Part shown: positions 1 through 7,356 of the stretch, one piece after another
Layout: each line of letters starts with the position of its first letter
Numbering within the stretch: position 1 is the first letter of the stretch
From: Burkholderia sp.
GTDB lineage: Bacteria; Pseudomonadota; Gammaproteobacteria; Burkholderiales; Burkholderiaceae
Direction of reading: 5' to 3'
DNA: 17,012 nt
NCBI GenBank assembly: GCA_030151225.1
Contig: JASLEG010000191.1
Coordinates: 1-17,012 of the forward strand
Made by a program: the position numbers and the translations under genes
The notes under the pieces: model-generated
What the model was told of the DNA's origin: nothing
The model's input: only the letters and a program-made list of their open reading frames with translations
Databases searched by the model: none

Positions 1-52
1 GGGGGCCGGGGCCTACTGAAGCGCCCGCTTCACCCTGACCCGAATGCGAGAC

Positions 53-82
53 GGGGCGCGACGCCGCAAGACGCCGCGCCCC
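53..82 (-). terminator. Possible weak terminator hairpin after rhlE
   Basis: GGGGCGCG at 53-60 pairs perfectly with CGCGCCCC at 75-82 across a 14-nt loop, about 60 nt beyond the rhlE stop. There is no T-run after it on the minus strand, so it would be a poor intrinsic terminator and may be only a GC-rich inverted repeat. A second small palindrome, GAAGCG-CC-CGCTTC at 18-31, lies further downstream and also lacks a T-run. Confidence 0.3.
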
Positions 83-141
83 TTCTCGTGGGTGTGCATG
101 CAAGGCGAGCCGGCGCCGCGCGGGCAGCGGCTCCCCGCTGC

Positions 142-1623
142 TCAGTTGCCGCGCTGGCCGCTGCGCGAGGTGCGGCTGCGGTTCGCGTGCGCGGCGTTGC
201 CGTTGCCGCTACCGGCCGGCCGCGAGCCGCCCGGCTGGGCCGCGCGCGGCTTGTTGCCGTTGCCGGCGGCCTTCGCGCCGCCGCCGTTGCCACCACCATT
301 GCCGCCATTACCGCCGCCCGCGGCCCGCGCCGGCTTCGCGGCTGCCGGCTTGGCCGCCGCCTGCCCGCGCCCCTGACCGCCGCCCTGCGGCTGACGATTG
401 CCGCCGCCACCACCGCCACCGCCACCACCGCCGCGCTGCTGTTGCTGGCCACGGCGCTGGATCGGCTCCGGCTTCGCGTTCGGATCGGGCTCGAAGCCGG
501 CGATCACTTCCTGCGGGATCTCGCGCTTGATCAGCCGCTCGATGTCGCGCAGCAGCAGCTTCTCGTCCACGCACACCAGCGACACTGCCTCGCCGTTCGC
601 GCCCGCGCGGCCGGTACGGCCGATACGGTGCACGTAGTCTTCCGGCACGTTCGGCAGCTCGTAGTTGACCACGTGCGGCAACTGGTCGATGTCGATGCCG
701 CGCGCGGCGATGTCGGTCGCCACCAGCACCTGCAGCGTGCCGGCCTTGAACTCGGTCAGCGCGCGCGTGCGGGCCGACTGGCTCTTGTTGCCGTGGATCG
801 CCAGCGCGCTGATGCCGTCCTTGGTCAGCTGCTCGGCCAGCCGGTTCGCGCCGTGCTTGGTGCGCGTGAACACCAGCACCTGGAACCAGTTGTGCTCGCG
901 AATCAGGTGCGTGAGCAGCTCGCGCTTGCGGTCGCGGTCGACCGGGTAGATCTTCTGCGCGATGGTCTCGGCCGTGGTGTTGCGGCGCGCGACCTCGATC
1001 AGGGCCGGCGAGTCGAGCAGGCTGTCGGCCAGCGCCTTGATCTCGTCGCTGAAGGTGGCCGAGAACAGCAGGTTCTGGCGCTTGGCCGGCAGCTTGGCGA
1101 GCACCCGCTTGATGTCGTGGATGAAGCCCATGTCGAGCATGCGGTCGGCCTCATCGAGCACGAGGATGTCGAGCTGCGACACGTCGATGGTCTTCTGCTG
1201 CATGTGATCGAGCAGGCGGCCCGGCGTGGCCACCACGATGTCCACGCCGCGCTTGAGCGCATCGATCTGCGGATTGATGCTGACGCCGCCGAACATCACG
1301 GTGGAGCGCAGCTTCAGGTACTTGCCGTAGGCGCGCACGCTTTCCTCCACCTGCGCGGCCAGCTCGCGCGTGGGGGTCAGGATCAGCGCGCGTACCACGC
1401 GCTTGGTGCCTGCCTGCTGCGCCTGGAACGCGTGCAGGCGCTGCAGGATCGGCAGCGTGAAGCCGGCCGTCTTGCCGGTGCCGGTTTGCGCGCCGGCAAG
1501 CAGGTCGCCGCCGCCGAGCACGGCGGGGATCGCCTGGGATTGAATCGGAGTGGGTTCGCTATAGCCGAGTTCGTTGACGGCTCGCACGAGGGGTTCGGCG
1601 AGGCCGAGGGAAGCAAAAGACAT
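142..1623 (-). CDS. rhlE: ATP-dependent DEAD-box RNA helicase RhlE
   Basis: Cytoplasmic ATP-dependent RNA helicase of the RhlE group, a family linked to ribosome assembly and RNA turnover. The 493-residue product has the full DEAD-box set in order: Q-motif region (GYSEPTPIQ, about 20-28), Walker A AQTGTGKT (45-52), PTRELA (84-89), DEAD (157-160), SAT (188-190), ARGID (307-311) and HRIGRTGR (332-339). After about residue 385 the helicase core gives way to a low-complexity basic tail: RRGQQQQR, eleven glycines (398-408), G/N repeats (436-449) and an R/S-rich end, typical of RNA-binding tails of this group. The ATG at 1623 begins the usual MSFASLGL start and has an AAGAGAG sequence just upstream. 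The strong terminator at 1688-1732 separates it from the cytochrome genes, so it is probably transcribed alone. Confidence 0.95.
   Translation of the reverse strand: MSFASLGLAEPLVRAVNELGYSEPTPIQSQAIPAVLGGGDLLAGAQTGTGKTAGFTLPILQRLHAFQAQQAGTKRVVRALILTPTRELAAQVEESVRAYGKYLKLRSTVMFGGVSINPQIDALKRGVDIVVATPGRLLDHMQQKTIDVSQLDILVLDEADRMLDMGFIHDIKRVLAKLPAKRQNLLFSATFSDEIKALADSLLDSPALIEVARRNTTAETIAQKIYPVDRDRKRELLTHLIREHNWFQVLVFTRTKHGANRLAEQLTKDGISALAIHGNKSQSARTRALTEFKAGTLQVLVATDIAARGIDIDQLPHVVNYELPNVPEDYVHRIGRTGRAGANGEAVSLVCVDEKLLLRDIERLIKREIPQEVIAGFEPDPNAKPEPIQRRGQQQQRGGGGGGGGGGGNRQPQGGGQGRGQAAAKPAAAKPARAAGGGNGGNGGGNGGGAKAAGNGNKPRAAQPGGSRPAGSGNGNAAHANRSRTSRSGQRGN
400..432 (-). repeat. Glycine-codon microsatellite in rhlE
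   Basis: Eleven consecutive GGN codons (mostly GGC and GGT) encode a polyglycine run in the C-terminal tail of RhlE, residues 398-408. On the minus strand it is a series of GG dinucleotides spaced by single bases, so it can slip in units of 3 without breaking the frame and has some potential to form a two-tier G-quadruplex. Confidence 0.7.
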
Positions 1624-1687
1624 AAACTCTCTTGGGTTCGAGACACCACCGCCGCACCGGCAGGCGCGGCGGCGAGATCGTCATACT

Positions 1688-1732
1688 AAAAAAGCAAAAA
1701 AGGCGCGGCCGCGGCCAAGCCGCGGTCACGCC
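1688..1732 (-). terminator. Strong intrinsic terminator of the cytochrome operon
   Basis: On the minus strand a 14-nt arm (1719-1732) pairs with 1702-1715 across a 3-nt loop, with one G·U pair and one mismatch. The inner stem, CCGCGGC-TTG-GCCGCGG, is perfect. It is followed at once by TTTTTTGCTTTTTT (1688-1701). It lies about 20 nt after the stop of the triheme cytochrome gene and ends before the rhlE leader, insulating the two units. Confidence 0.85.
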
Positions 1733-1753
1733 CCGTGTTTTGTGAACCGTCCG

Positions 1754-3073
1754 TCAGTCGAGCGGTGCGGATCGCAGATCGCTCACCTGCTGCGGCGAGA
1801 TGGGTGAACCGTGGTTGCCCCAGGCCGATCGGATATACGACACGACGGCTGCAACTTCTTGATTCGACAGGGCTTGTGCGAACGGTGGCATCCCGTACGG
1901 ACGCGGATTCCGGAACGTGCTCGGCGGGTATCCGCCGTTCAGCACCATCCGGATCGGGTTCACTGCAGACTCCATCATAATCGAATGGTTCTGAGCGAGC
2001 GGCGGATACGCGGGCGGCTTGCCCTGTCCGGTCGCGCCGTGGCACGTCGCGCAGTTGTCCGCATAGAGCTTTCGGCCCTGTTCGAGCAACTGGTTGCCGA
2101 ACTGCTGCGAGGTCTCGTACTGCAGGTTCGACGGTGCCTCGCCCTTCTGCGGAATCGACTTCAGATATACCGACATCGCGCGCGCGTCCTCGTCGCTGAG
2201 GTACTGCAGGCTGTTGTGCACCACGTCGGCCATCGGCCCGAACACCGCGCCGCGATGCGACACGCCGGCCTGCAGCAGGTCGGTCAGTTCCTGCACGTGC
2301 CAGTCGCCGAGGCCGAATTCGGTGTCGTTGGTCAGCGAGGGCGCGTACCAGTTCTGCATCGGGATCAGGCCGCCCGCGAACGCCGAGGAGCTGCGCGGCG
2401 CGCCCATCATGTTGATCGAGGTGTGGCACATGCTGCAGTGCCCGAGCCCCTCCACCAGATACGCGCCGCGATTCCATTCCGCCGACTTCGCGGGATCGGC
2501 CCGGAATTCGCCCTCCTTGAAGAACAGCGTGCGCCAGCCGATCAGCAGGTTGCGGTTGTTGAACGGGAATTTCAGCTCGTGCGCGCGGCTCGCGCGATGC
2601 ACGGTCGGCACCGAGCGCAGGTAGGCGTAGATCGCGTCGGAATCGGCGCGCGACACCTTCGTGTAGCTCGTGAACGGGAAGCCCGGATACAGCAGGCTGC
2701 CGTCCTTCGAGCGGCCCGCGTGCATCGCGCGGTAGAAATCCTCGGCGCTCCACTTGCCGATGCCGTATTCGGCGTCGGGCGTGATGTTCGGTGTGTACAG
2801 CGTGCCGAACGGCGTGGGCATCGGCAGGCCGCCCGCGAACGGCTGGCCGCCGCGCACGGTGTGGCAGGCCACGCAGTCGCCGATGCGCGACAGGTACTCG
2901 CCCCTTTTCACGAGCGCGGCGTTGGTGCCGGCGGCCTGCGCGACGCCGCCGGACGGACCGGGCCAGACCGCGACCGCCAGCGTGGCGGCGGCCGCGACGG
3001 CGAGCGTGGGCCAGGCGTAGCGGCGGGACATGCTGGCGAGGGGGGAGCGGGAGCTCGGCGACTGGCGTGTCAT
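1754..3073 (-). CDS. Triheme c-type cytochrome, alcohol/gluconate dehydrogenase cytochrome-subunit family
   Basis: Exported electron-transfer protein of 439 residues with three CXXCH heme sites: CVACH (67-71), CSMCH (213-217) and CATCH (341-345). The spacing matches the three-heme cytochrome subunits (AdhB/GadB type) of membrane alcohol, gluconate and aldehyde dehydrogenases, which pass electrons from a dehydrogenase to ubiquinone or an oxidase. M395 (YGMPPF) is the likely sixth ligand of the third heme. The N-terminus has arginines followed by a hydrophobic stretch (about 20-36), a signal peptide or anchor. The ATG at 3073 has AGGAG 9 nt upstream; an internal Met15 is an alternative start. 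It lies 19 bp downstream of the c4-like gene on the same strand and is closed by a strong terminator. No catalytic dehydrogenase gene is adjacent, so the substrate is unknown. Confidence 0.9.
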   Translation of the reverse strand: MTRQSPSSRSPLASMSRRYAWPTLAVAAAATLAVAVWPGPSGGVAQAAGTNAALVKRGEYLSRIGDCVACHTVRGGQPFAGGLPMPTPFGTLYTPNITPDAEYGIGKWSAEDFYRAMHAGRSKDGSLLYPGFPFTSYTKVSRADSDAIYAYLRSVPTVHRASRAHELKFPFNNRNLLIGWRTLFFKEGEFRADPAKSAEWNRGAYLVEGLGHCSMCHTSINMMGAPRSSSAFAGGLIPMQNWYAPSLTNDTEFGLGDWHVQELTDLLQAGVSHRGAVFGPMADVVHNSLQYLSDEDARAMSVYLKSIPQKGEAPSNLQYETSQQFGNQLLEQGRKLYADNCATCHGATGQGKPPAYPPLAQNHSIMMESAVNPIRMVLNGGYPPSTFRNPRPYGMPPFAQALSNQEVAAVVSYIRSAWGNHGSPISPQQVSDLRSAPLD

Positions 3074-3092
3074 GGCGTCTGTCTCCTCGCGC

Positions 3093-3848
3093 TCATTGCG
3101 GTTCGCTGCCGCAGGCGAGCGGCAGCTTCAGCGAGCCGGCCGGCGCCGGTACCGGGTTGGCCGGCGCCGCTTGCGCGGCGAGCCAGGCGGTGACGGCGGT
3201 CACGTCCTCGTCGGTCAGGCGCGCGGCCACGTCGTGCATGCAGTCGGGCGCCTTGGCGCGCCGGTTGCCCGAGCGCCACGCGCCGATCTGGGCGCTCAGG
3301 TAGTCGCTGTGCAGGCCGACCAGGCCAGGGATCGCCGGCTGCATGCCGGTGAGTGCCGCGCCGTGGCAGGCCGTGCAGGCGGGGATGCCGCGCTGCGGGT
3401 CGCCGCGCGTGGCGAGCGCCTGACCGCGCGCCACGACCTCGGCCGACACGTTCGGCTGGGTGGGCGGCGGATAGGGCGGATGCTGGTTCGCGAAGTGCAC
3501 GGCGATCTCGTGCAGGTAATCGTCGCCGAGATAGGTCAGCAGGTAGTTCATGGGCGGATACTTGCGCCGCCCGTCGCGGAAATTCATCAGCTGGTTGTAC
3601 AGGTATTCGGCGGGCTTGCCGGCGAGGCGCGGGAAGTAGTCGTTGGTGGTGCCCTGACCGTGCACGCCGTGGCAGGCGGTGCAGCCGCGCACGCGCTCGT
3701 CCATCGTGTCGGGGGCCTTCAGCGGGGAAGTGGCCTGAGTGGCCGCCTGAGACGCGACGGGAGCCTGCGCCCGCGCGGCGCCCGGCAGGCAGGCCGCGCC
3801 GATCCACGCGGCGGCGAGCAGGGGACGGAATACACGTATTGAAGACAC
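3093..3848 (-). CDS. Diheme cytochrome c, c4-like
   Basis: Periplasmic electron carrier of 251 residues with two similar class I domains, each with a CTACHG heme site (C56-H60 and C158-H162). M100 (in YPPMNYL) and M204 (in PDCMHD) sit where axial methionines are expected in c4-type proteins. A hydrophobic signal peptide ends near ARA-QAP (about residue 27). I chose a GTG start at 3848 because GGAG lies 6 nt upstream; a TTG 12 nt earlier would put that GGAG inside the coding region and has no visible ribosome site. It is the first gene of a two-gene operon with the triheme cytochrome. The two probably work in one electron-transfer chain, an inference from co-transcription and family. Confidence 0.88.
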   Translation of the reverse strand: MSSIRVFRPLLAAAWIGAACLPGAARAQAPVASQAATQATSPLKAPDTMDERVRGCTACHGVHGQGTTNDYFPRLAGKPAEYLYNQLMNFRDGRRKYPPMNYLLTYLGDDYLHEIAVHFANQHPPYPPPTQPNVSAEVVARGQALATRGDPQRGIPACTACHGAALTGMQPAIPGLVGLHSDYLSAQIGAWRSGNRRAKAPDCMHDVAARLTDEDVTAVTAWLAAQAAPANPVPAPAGSLKLPLACGSEPQ

Positions 3849-3924
3849 GCGAGGCTCCAATTTGTTATTCGTCGGGGACCTGGCCGGCTCGGTGTCGGCT
3901 CGGGTTTTGACACCACGTGTTTCG

Positions 3925-3944
3925 GCAGCCGTCTCCTCGGCTGC
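3925..3944 (-). repeat. Hairpin at the 5' end of the cytochrome leader
   Basis: GCAGCCG and CGGCTGC form a perfect 7-bp stem around a 6-nt loop that reads AGGAGA on the minus strand. The T-run is on its upstream side on the minus strand, so it is not a terminator for the cytochrome genes. If the promoter call at 3952-3960 is right, the hairpin sits at the very 5' end of the transcript. Confidence 0.4.
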
Positions 3945-3951
3945 TCAAAAA

Positions 3952-3960
3952 AGCATAGCA
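3952..3960 (-). promoter_or_regulatory. Possible extended -10 promoter of the cytochrome operon
   Basis: The minus strand reads TGC-TATGCT, an extended -10 with 4 of 6 matches to TATAAT, about 105 nt before the GTG start. There is no convincing -35 box. This is a visual match only. Confidence 0.3.
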
Positions 3961-4173
3961 CCGAAGATCGGCAACGGCGAGGCGCGCCCACTGAGTGAAA
4001 ACGCGTGGGGCGAGGCGCCCCCCGGGGCGCGAAAAAACGGGTGCGATGCGAGAATTTCGTGTTACCTGATGCAACGCGCGAGCGCACGCCCGATCGAAGG
4101 CCGTACACTCGCAGGTCGCGCGGCGCCGCGTGCCGTTCATGCCGCACCGCACGATCGTTGCCACTCCGAAATA

Positions 4174-4218
4174 CCGATACATCCCGATAGCTACCGATTC
4201 CCTGCCGATGTCGCCGAT
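4174..4218 (+). repeat. Helically phased CCGAT pentamers
   Basis: CCGAT occurs five times, starting at 4174, 4184, 4194, 4205 and 4214, so every 9 to 11 bp. A sixth related CCGAA starts at 4166. The period equals one DNA turn and is not a codon multiple. The run ends about 110 bp before the chosen copD start. Confidence 0.5.
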
Positions 4219-4329
4219 TTCCCCCGTCTCAGCCGCCTGCCGTCGCACCTGCCGCGATGCGTGCCTTCCGTTCCCACCTGCTGCGGGCCCGTTGCCGCGA
4301 TGCGCCGTCACGGCGCCGGGTGGCGGCCG

Positions 4330-5277
4330 ATGATGCGCGTCGACAGCCTCTGGCTCGGCCAGGTCGCGATGACCTCGCTCGCGCAGATCGCCTTCGCGGT
4401 CGTGATCGGTTCGCTGCTGTTCGGCGCGTGGCTCGGCGCGGAGGGCGCGCGCGCCACGGTGTCGCCCGCGCATGCCGCGTGGCGGCGCGCGCGCGGCTCG
4501 GCCACCGCCGCGGCGCTCGTGTTCGTGCTCGCCCAGCTCGGCTGGATCGTCTACGAGGCAGCCGCGATGAGCGGCGCGGGCCTCGGCGGCGCGTTTGCGG
4601 CATTGCCCGCGGTGCTGCAGCAAACCCACGTGGGCCTCGCCTGGAGCATCGCCTCGGGCGGCGCGCTGGCGCTGTTCGTGCTGGTGGCCCTGCACGCGGG
4701 CGGCCCGGCCGGCGCGGCACTGACCGGGCTCGCGGTGCTCGTGACGGCGGCCGGCCTCGCCTCGATCGGGCACGCGGCCGATGCGGGCCCGTTCTCGCCC
4801 GAGGTGGGCGTGCAGCTGCTGCACCTGCTGTCGGTCTCGACCTGGGGCGGCATCGTGCTGGCGGGCGGCATGGCGGTGGTGCCGGCGCTCGGCGCGTCGA
4901 TCGCGCGTGGCGTGCTGATCCGCGTGGCGCAGCGTGTGTCGCGCGCCTCGATCATTGCGGTGGTGGGGGTGCTCGCCACGGGCGTGTTCAACGCGCTGCG
5001 CGGCGCGGGCGGGCCCGAGCACGCGCTGGCCGTGCTGCAGCTGAGCACCTGGGGCCACGTGCTGGTGCTCAAGCTCGTGCTGGTGCTGCTGGCGCTGGTG
5101 CTGGGGGGCTTGAACCGGATCTCGGCGCTGCCGCGGCTGCGCCGCACCGCGGCCACGATCGACGCGCGCACCTTCGCGAACGTGCTCTACATGGAGGCGA
5201 TCGCGATGATCGGCGTGTTCGTGGCCGCCGCGGTGCTCGCATTCAGCGTGCCCGGCGCGAGCGCGCTCGGGCAGTAA
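4330..5277 (+). CDS. copD: CopD-family copper-resistance/transport membrane protein
   Basis: Inner-membrane protein of about 315 residues with eight hydrophobic segments (roughly 10-36, 57-78, 103-120, 128-147, 163-186, 206-222, 238-260 and 287-307), the topology of the CopD/YcnJ family proposed to move copper across the inner membrane. Histidines and tryptophans within or beside helices (LLHLLSVSTWGG, STWGHVLVLKLVL) are typical of the family. There are paired ATGs at 4330 and 4333 and another at 4300; none has a strong ribosome site. I took 4330 because it leaves a short tail before the first helix. No copC or periplasmic partner is adjacent. It is divergent from the cytochrome operon and converges on dgoD. 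Copper as the substrate is inferred from the family. Confidence 0.8.
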   Translation: MMRVDSLWLGQVAMTSLAQIAFAVVIGSLLFGAWLGAEGARATVSPAHAAWRRARGSATAAALVFVLAQLGWIVYEAAAMSGAGLGGAFAALPAVLQQTHVGLAWSIASGGALALFVLVALHAGGPAGAALTGLAVLVTAAGLASIGHAADAGPFSPEVGVQLLHLLSVSTWGGIVLAGGMAVVPALGASIARGVLIRVAQRVSRASIIAVVGVLATGVFNALRGAGGPEHALAVLQLSTWGHVLVLKLVLVLLALVLGGLNRISALPRLRRTAATIDARTFANVLYMEAIAMIGVFVAAAVLAFSVPGASALGQ

Positions 5278-5289
5278 CGGGAAACAGCG

Positions 5290-5318
5290 GAAAACGGCGC
5301 GCCGCGCGTGCGCGCCGT
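5290..5318 (-). terminator. Intrinsic terminator after dgoD
   Basis: ACGGCGCGC (5294-5302) pairs perfectly over 9 bp with GCGCGCCGT (5310-5318) around a 7-nt loop. On the minus strand the stem is followed by TTTTCC, and it begins 7 nt past the dgoD stop. It could also act weakly on copD read-through from the plus strand, but there is no T-run on that side. Confidence 0.6.
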
Positions 5319-5325
5319 CAGCGCA

Positions 5326-6474
5326 TCACCATTCGGCCACGCTGCCGTCGGCGTGACGCCACACCGGGTTGCGCCAGCGGTGGCCGACCTTCGCCATCTC
5401 GCGCACCTTCTCCTCGTTGACCTCGATGCCGAGGCCCGGGCCCTGCGGGATCGACACGAAGCCGTCCTCGTAGGCGAACACTTCCGGGTTGCGGATGTAG
5501 TCGAGCAGGTCGTTGCCCTGGTTGTAGTGGATGCCGAGGCTCTGTTCCTGGATGAACGCGTTGTAGCTGACCGCGTCGAGCTGCAGGCAGGCGGCCAGCG
5601 CGATCGGGCCGAGCGGGCAGTGCAGCGCCAGCGCCACGTCGTAGGCCTCGGCCAGCGCGGCGATCTTGCGGCATTCGGTGATGCCGCCCGCATGCGACGC
5701 GTCGGGCTGGATGATGTCCACGTAGCCGCCCGCGATCACGTGCTTGAAGTCCCAGCGCGAGTAGAGCCGCTCGCCGAGCGCGATCGGCGTGTCGGTCTGG
5801 TTGACGATGTCGCGCAGCGCCTCGGCGTTTTCCGACAGCACCGGCTCCTCGATGAACATCAGGCGATACGGGTCGAGCTCCTTGGCCAGCACCTTCGCCA
5901 TCGGCTTGTGCACGCGGCCGTGGAAGTCCACGCCGATGCCCACGTGCGGGCCCACCGCCTCGCGCACCGCCGCCACGTTGGCGATCACCCTCTCGACCTT
6001 GTCGTAGGTGTCCACGATCTGCAGCTCCTCGGAGCCGTTCATCTTCACGGCCTTGAAGCCGCGCTCGACCACCGCGCGCGCATTGTTCGCCACGTCGCTC
6101 GGGCGGTCGCCGCCGATCCACGAATACACCTTGATGCGGTCGCGCACCTGGCCGCCGAGCAGCGCGTGCACGGGCGCGTTGTGGAACTTGCCCTTGATGT
6201 CCCACAGCGCCTGGTCCACGCCGGCGATCGCGCTCATCGTGATCGGGCCGCCGCGATAGAAGCCGGCGCGGTACATGACCTGCCAGTGGTCCTCGATCAG
6301 CAGCGGATCCTTGCCGATCAGGTAGTCGGCCAGTTCCTGCACGGCCGCCTCCACCGTGTGCGCGCGCCCTTCCACGATCGGCTCGCCCCAGCCGACGATG
6401 CCCTCGTCGGTCTCGATCTTCAGGAACAGCCAGCGCGGCGGCACGACGAAGGTTTCAAGGCGGGTGATCTTCAT
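5326..6474 (-). CDS. dgoD: D-galactonate dehydratase
   Basis: Enolase-superfamily enzyme (mandelate racemase subgroup) that dehydrates D-galactonate to 2-keto-3-deoxy-D-galactonate, the first step of the De Ley-Doudoroff galactonate pathway. The 382-residue length and residue numbering match the known enzyme: metal ligands D183, E209 and E235, and catalytic H185 (in GVDFHGR) and H285 (in ALHCPLGP). FIEEPVL, GERLYSR and QPDASHAGG are also characteristic. The ATG at 6474 begins MKITRLETF and has AGGAG 11 nt upstream; the frame stays open upstream but that part lacks family sequence. It is divergent from a GntR/FadR regulator that probably controls it and is closed by its own hairpin terminator. 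The pathway's kinase, aldolase and transporter genes are not in the window. Confidence 0.95.
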   Translation of the reverse strand: MKITRLETFVVPPRWLFLKIETDEGIVGWGEPIVEGRAHTVEAAVQELADYLIGKDPLLIEDHWQVMYRAGFYRGGPITMSAIAGVDQALWDIKGKFHNAPVHALLGGQVRDRIKVYSWIGGDRPSDVANNARAVVERGFKAVKMNGSEELQIVDTYDKVERVIANVAAVREAVGPHVGIGVDFHGRVHKPMAKVLAKELDPYRLMFIEEPVLSENAEALRDIVNQTDTPIALGERLYSRWDFKHVIAGGYVDIIQPDASHAGGITECRKIAALAEAYDVALALHCPLGPIALAACLQLDAVSYNAFIQEQSLGIHYNQGNDLLDYIRNPEVFAYEDGFVSIPQGPGLGIEVNEEKVREMAKVGHRWRNPVWRHADGSVAEW

Positions 6475-6556
6475 GGGTGGGGGGGCTCCTGTCTCCGTGA
6501 GGTGGACGCCAGTCGGCAGCGTCGATGCGAACGATCCTACACGAATCGGCCGAAAA

Positions 6557-6588
6557 GTAGTATTAATAGCACTATTGTGCACATAGTG
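6557..6588. promoter_or_regulatory. Operator region between dgoD and its GntR regulator
   Basis: This AT-rich island in GC-rich DNA contains overlapping inverted repeats: AATAG-CA-CTATT (6565-6576) and CACTAT-N7-ATAGTG (6570-6588), the latter centred on the 8-bp palindrome TGTGCACA (6576-6583). It lies about 75 nt before the regulator start and 83 nt before dgoD, where a FadR-type dimer could control both promoters. The bound protein is inferred from position; I could not assign -35 boxes with confidence. Confidence 0.55.
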
Positions 6589-6662
6589 ATCCGGCACCGA
6601 TAGTCACGCCCCCGCGCGGCGCTTGATCGGGCCGTTGAGCGCATCGTTCGACGGGAAACAAG

Positions 6663-7343
6663 GTGATTCAACGCGATCTGCATGGACAAACCGCCTACAC
6701 GCTCGCCACGGCGATCCTGCGTGGCGATTACGCGCCCGATTCGATCCTGCCGCGCGAGGCGGAGCTGATGCTGTCGTTCGGCGTGAGCCGCACGGTGCTG
6801 CGCGAGGCGCTGCGCACGCTGACCTCGAAGGGGCTGATCGAGTCGCGGCCGAAGGTCGGCACGCGCGTGCGGCCGCGCGAGGCGTGGAACCTGCTCGATG
6901 CGGAACTGCTCGACTGGTATTCGCAGGTGGCGCCGCCGCTTGCCTTCGCGATGAAGCTGCAGGAGATGCGCGAGATGGTGGAGCCGTATGCGGCGGGGCT
7001 GGCCGCGCGCGCGCAGACGGGCGCGAGCTTCGCCGCGATCGAGGCCGCGCACGAGGCGATGCGCACGGCGCGACACCTGGACGAATGGGTGCGGGCGGAC
7101 CTGCGCTTCCATCTGGGCGTGCTGGCGGCCGGCAACAACGAGCTGCTGATGCCGCTCGGCGCGCTGATCGCGCGCACGCTCGAGGCGCAGCTGCACCTGA
7201 ACGCGAAGCGCGCCGACGTGTTCAATGCCTCGCTGGCCGAACACACGCGCGTGTTCGACGCGATCCGGCGGCGCGATCCGGCCGCCGCGCGCGACGCGAT
7301 GGCGGCCCTGCTCGGCACCACGCGCGCGCGGATCGAGCGCTAG
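6663..7343 (+). CDS. GntR/FadR-family transcriptional regulator, DgoR-like
   Basis: DNA-binding repressor of 226 residues. The N-terminal winged helix-turn-helix covers about 5-72 (LPREAELMLSFGVSRTVLREAL, helix-turn-helix near 31-52). The C-terminal FCD ligand domain covers about 95-220, with D146 and H150 (ADLRFHLGVL) and H194 as candidate metal or ligand contacts. The LLDAELLDW segment joining the domains resembles galactonate regulators of the DgoR group. The GTG at 6663 is the only start after the in-frame stop at 6636; the preceding GGGAAACAAG is a modest ribosome site. It is divergent from dgoD, so D-galactonate or a related sugar acid is the likely effector (inferred). It converges on the efflux operon with a 13-bp gap. 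Confidence 0.88.
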   Translation: MIQRDLHGQTAYTLATAILRGDYAPDSILPREAELMLSFGVSRTVLREALRTLTSKGLIESRPKVGTRVRPREAWNLLDAELLDWYSQVAPPLAFAMKLQEMREMVEPYAAGLAARAQTGASFAAIEAAHEAMRTARHLDEWVRADLRFHLGVLAAGNNELLMPLGALIARTLEAQLHLNAKRADVFNASLAEHTRVFDAIRRRDPAAARDAMAALLGTTRARIER

Positions 7344-7356
7344 CCGCGGTGGCGTT

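Larger units (their letters stand above)
3849..4329. other. 481-bp divergent intergenic region
   Basis: No gene is supported here. The plus-strand frame of copD stays open through the whole stretch, but it reads as arginine, proline and alanine-rich sequence with no ribosome site and no recognisable domain. The region holds the probable promoters of the cytochrome operon (minus) and copD (plus), a 7-bp hairpin at 3925-3944, an inverted repeat GCGCCCC-CC-GGGGCGC at 4015-4030, and phased CCGAT pentamers at 4174-4218. Confidence 0.6.

Noticed and set aside
88..1689. A 533-codon plus-strand open frame opposite rhlE.
   Set aside because: Shadow frame; the minus strand encodes every DEAD-box motif in order.
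4015..4030. GCGCCCC-CC-GGGGCGC followed by GAAAAAAC as a terminator.
   Set aside because: The A-run is on the plus strand after the stem, so the T-run would precede the stem on the minus strand; neither direction gives a stem followed by Ts, and there is no gene ending nearby.
3719..4147. Minus-strand frame of 142 codons in the divergent intergenic region.
   Set aside because: It overlaps the cytochrome signal-peptide region out of frame and has an arginine-rich composition with no motif.
3862..4329. N-terminal extension of copD by up to 156 codons.
   Set aside because: The frame is open, but the extension is R/P/A-rich, lacks a ribosome site and a signal or domain, and the family starts just before the first membrane helix.
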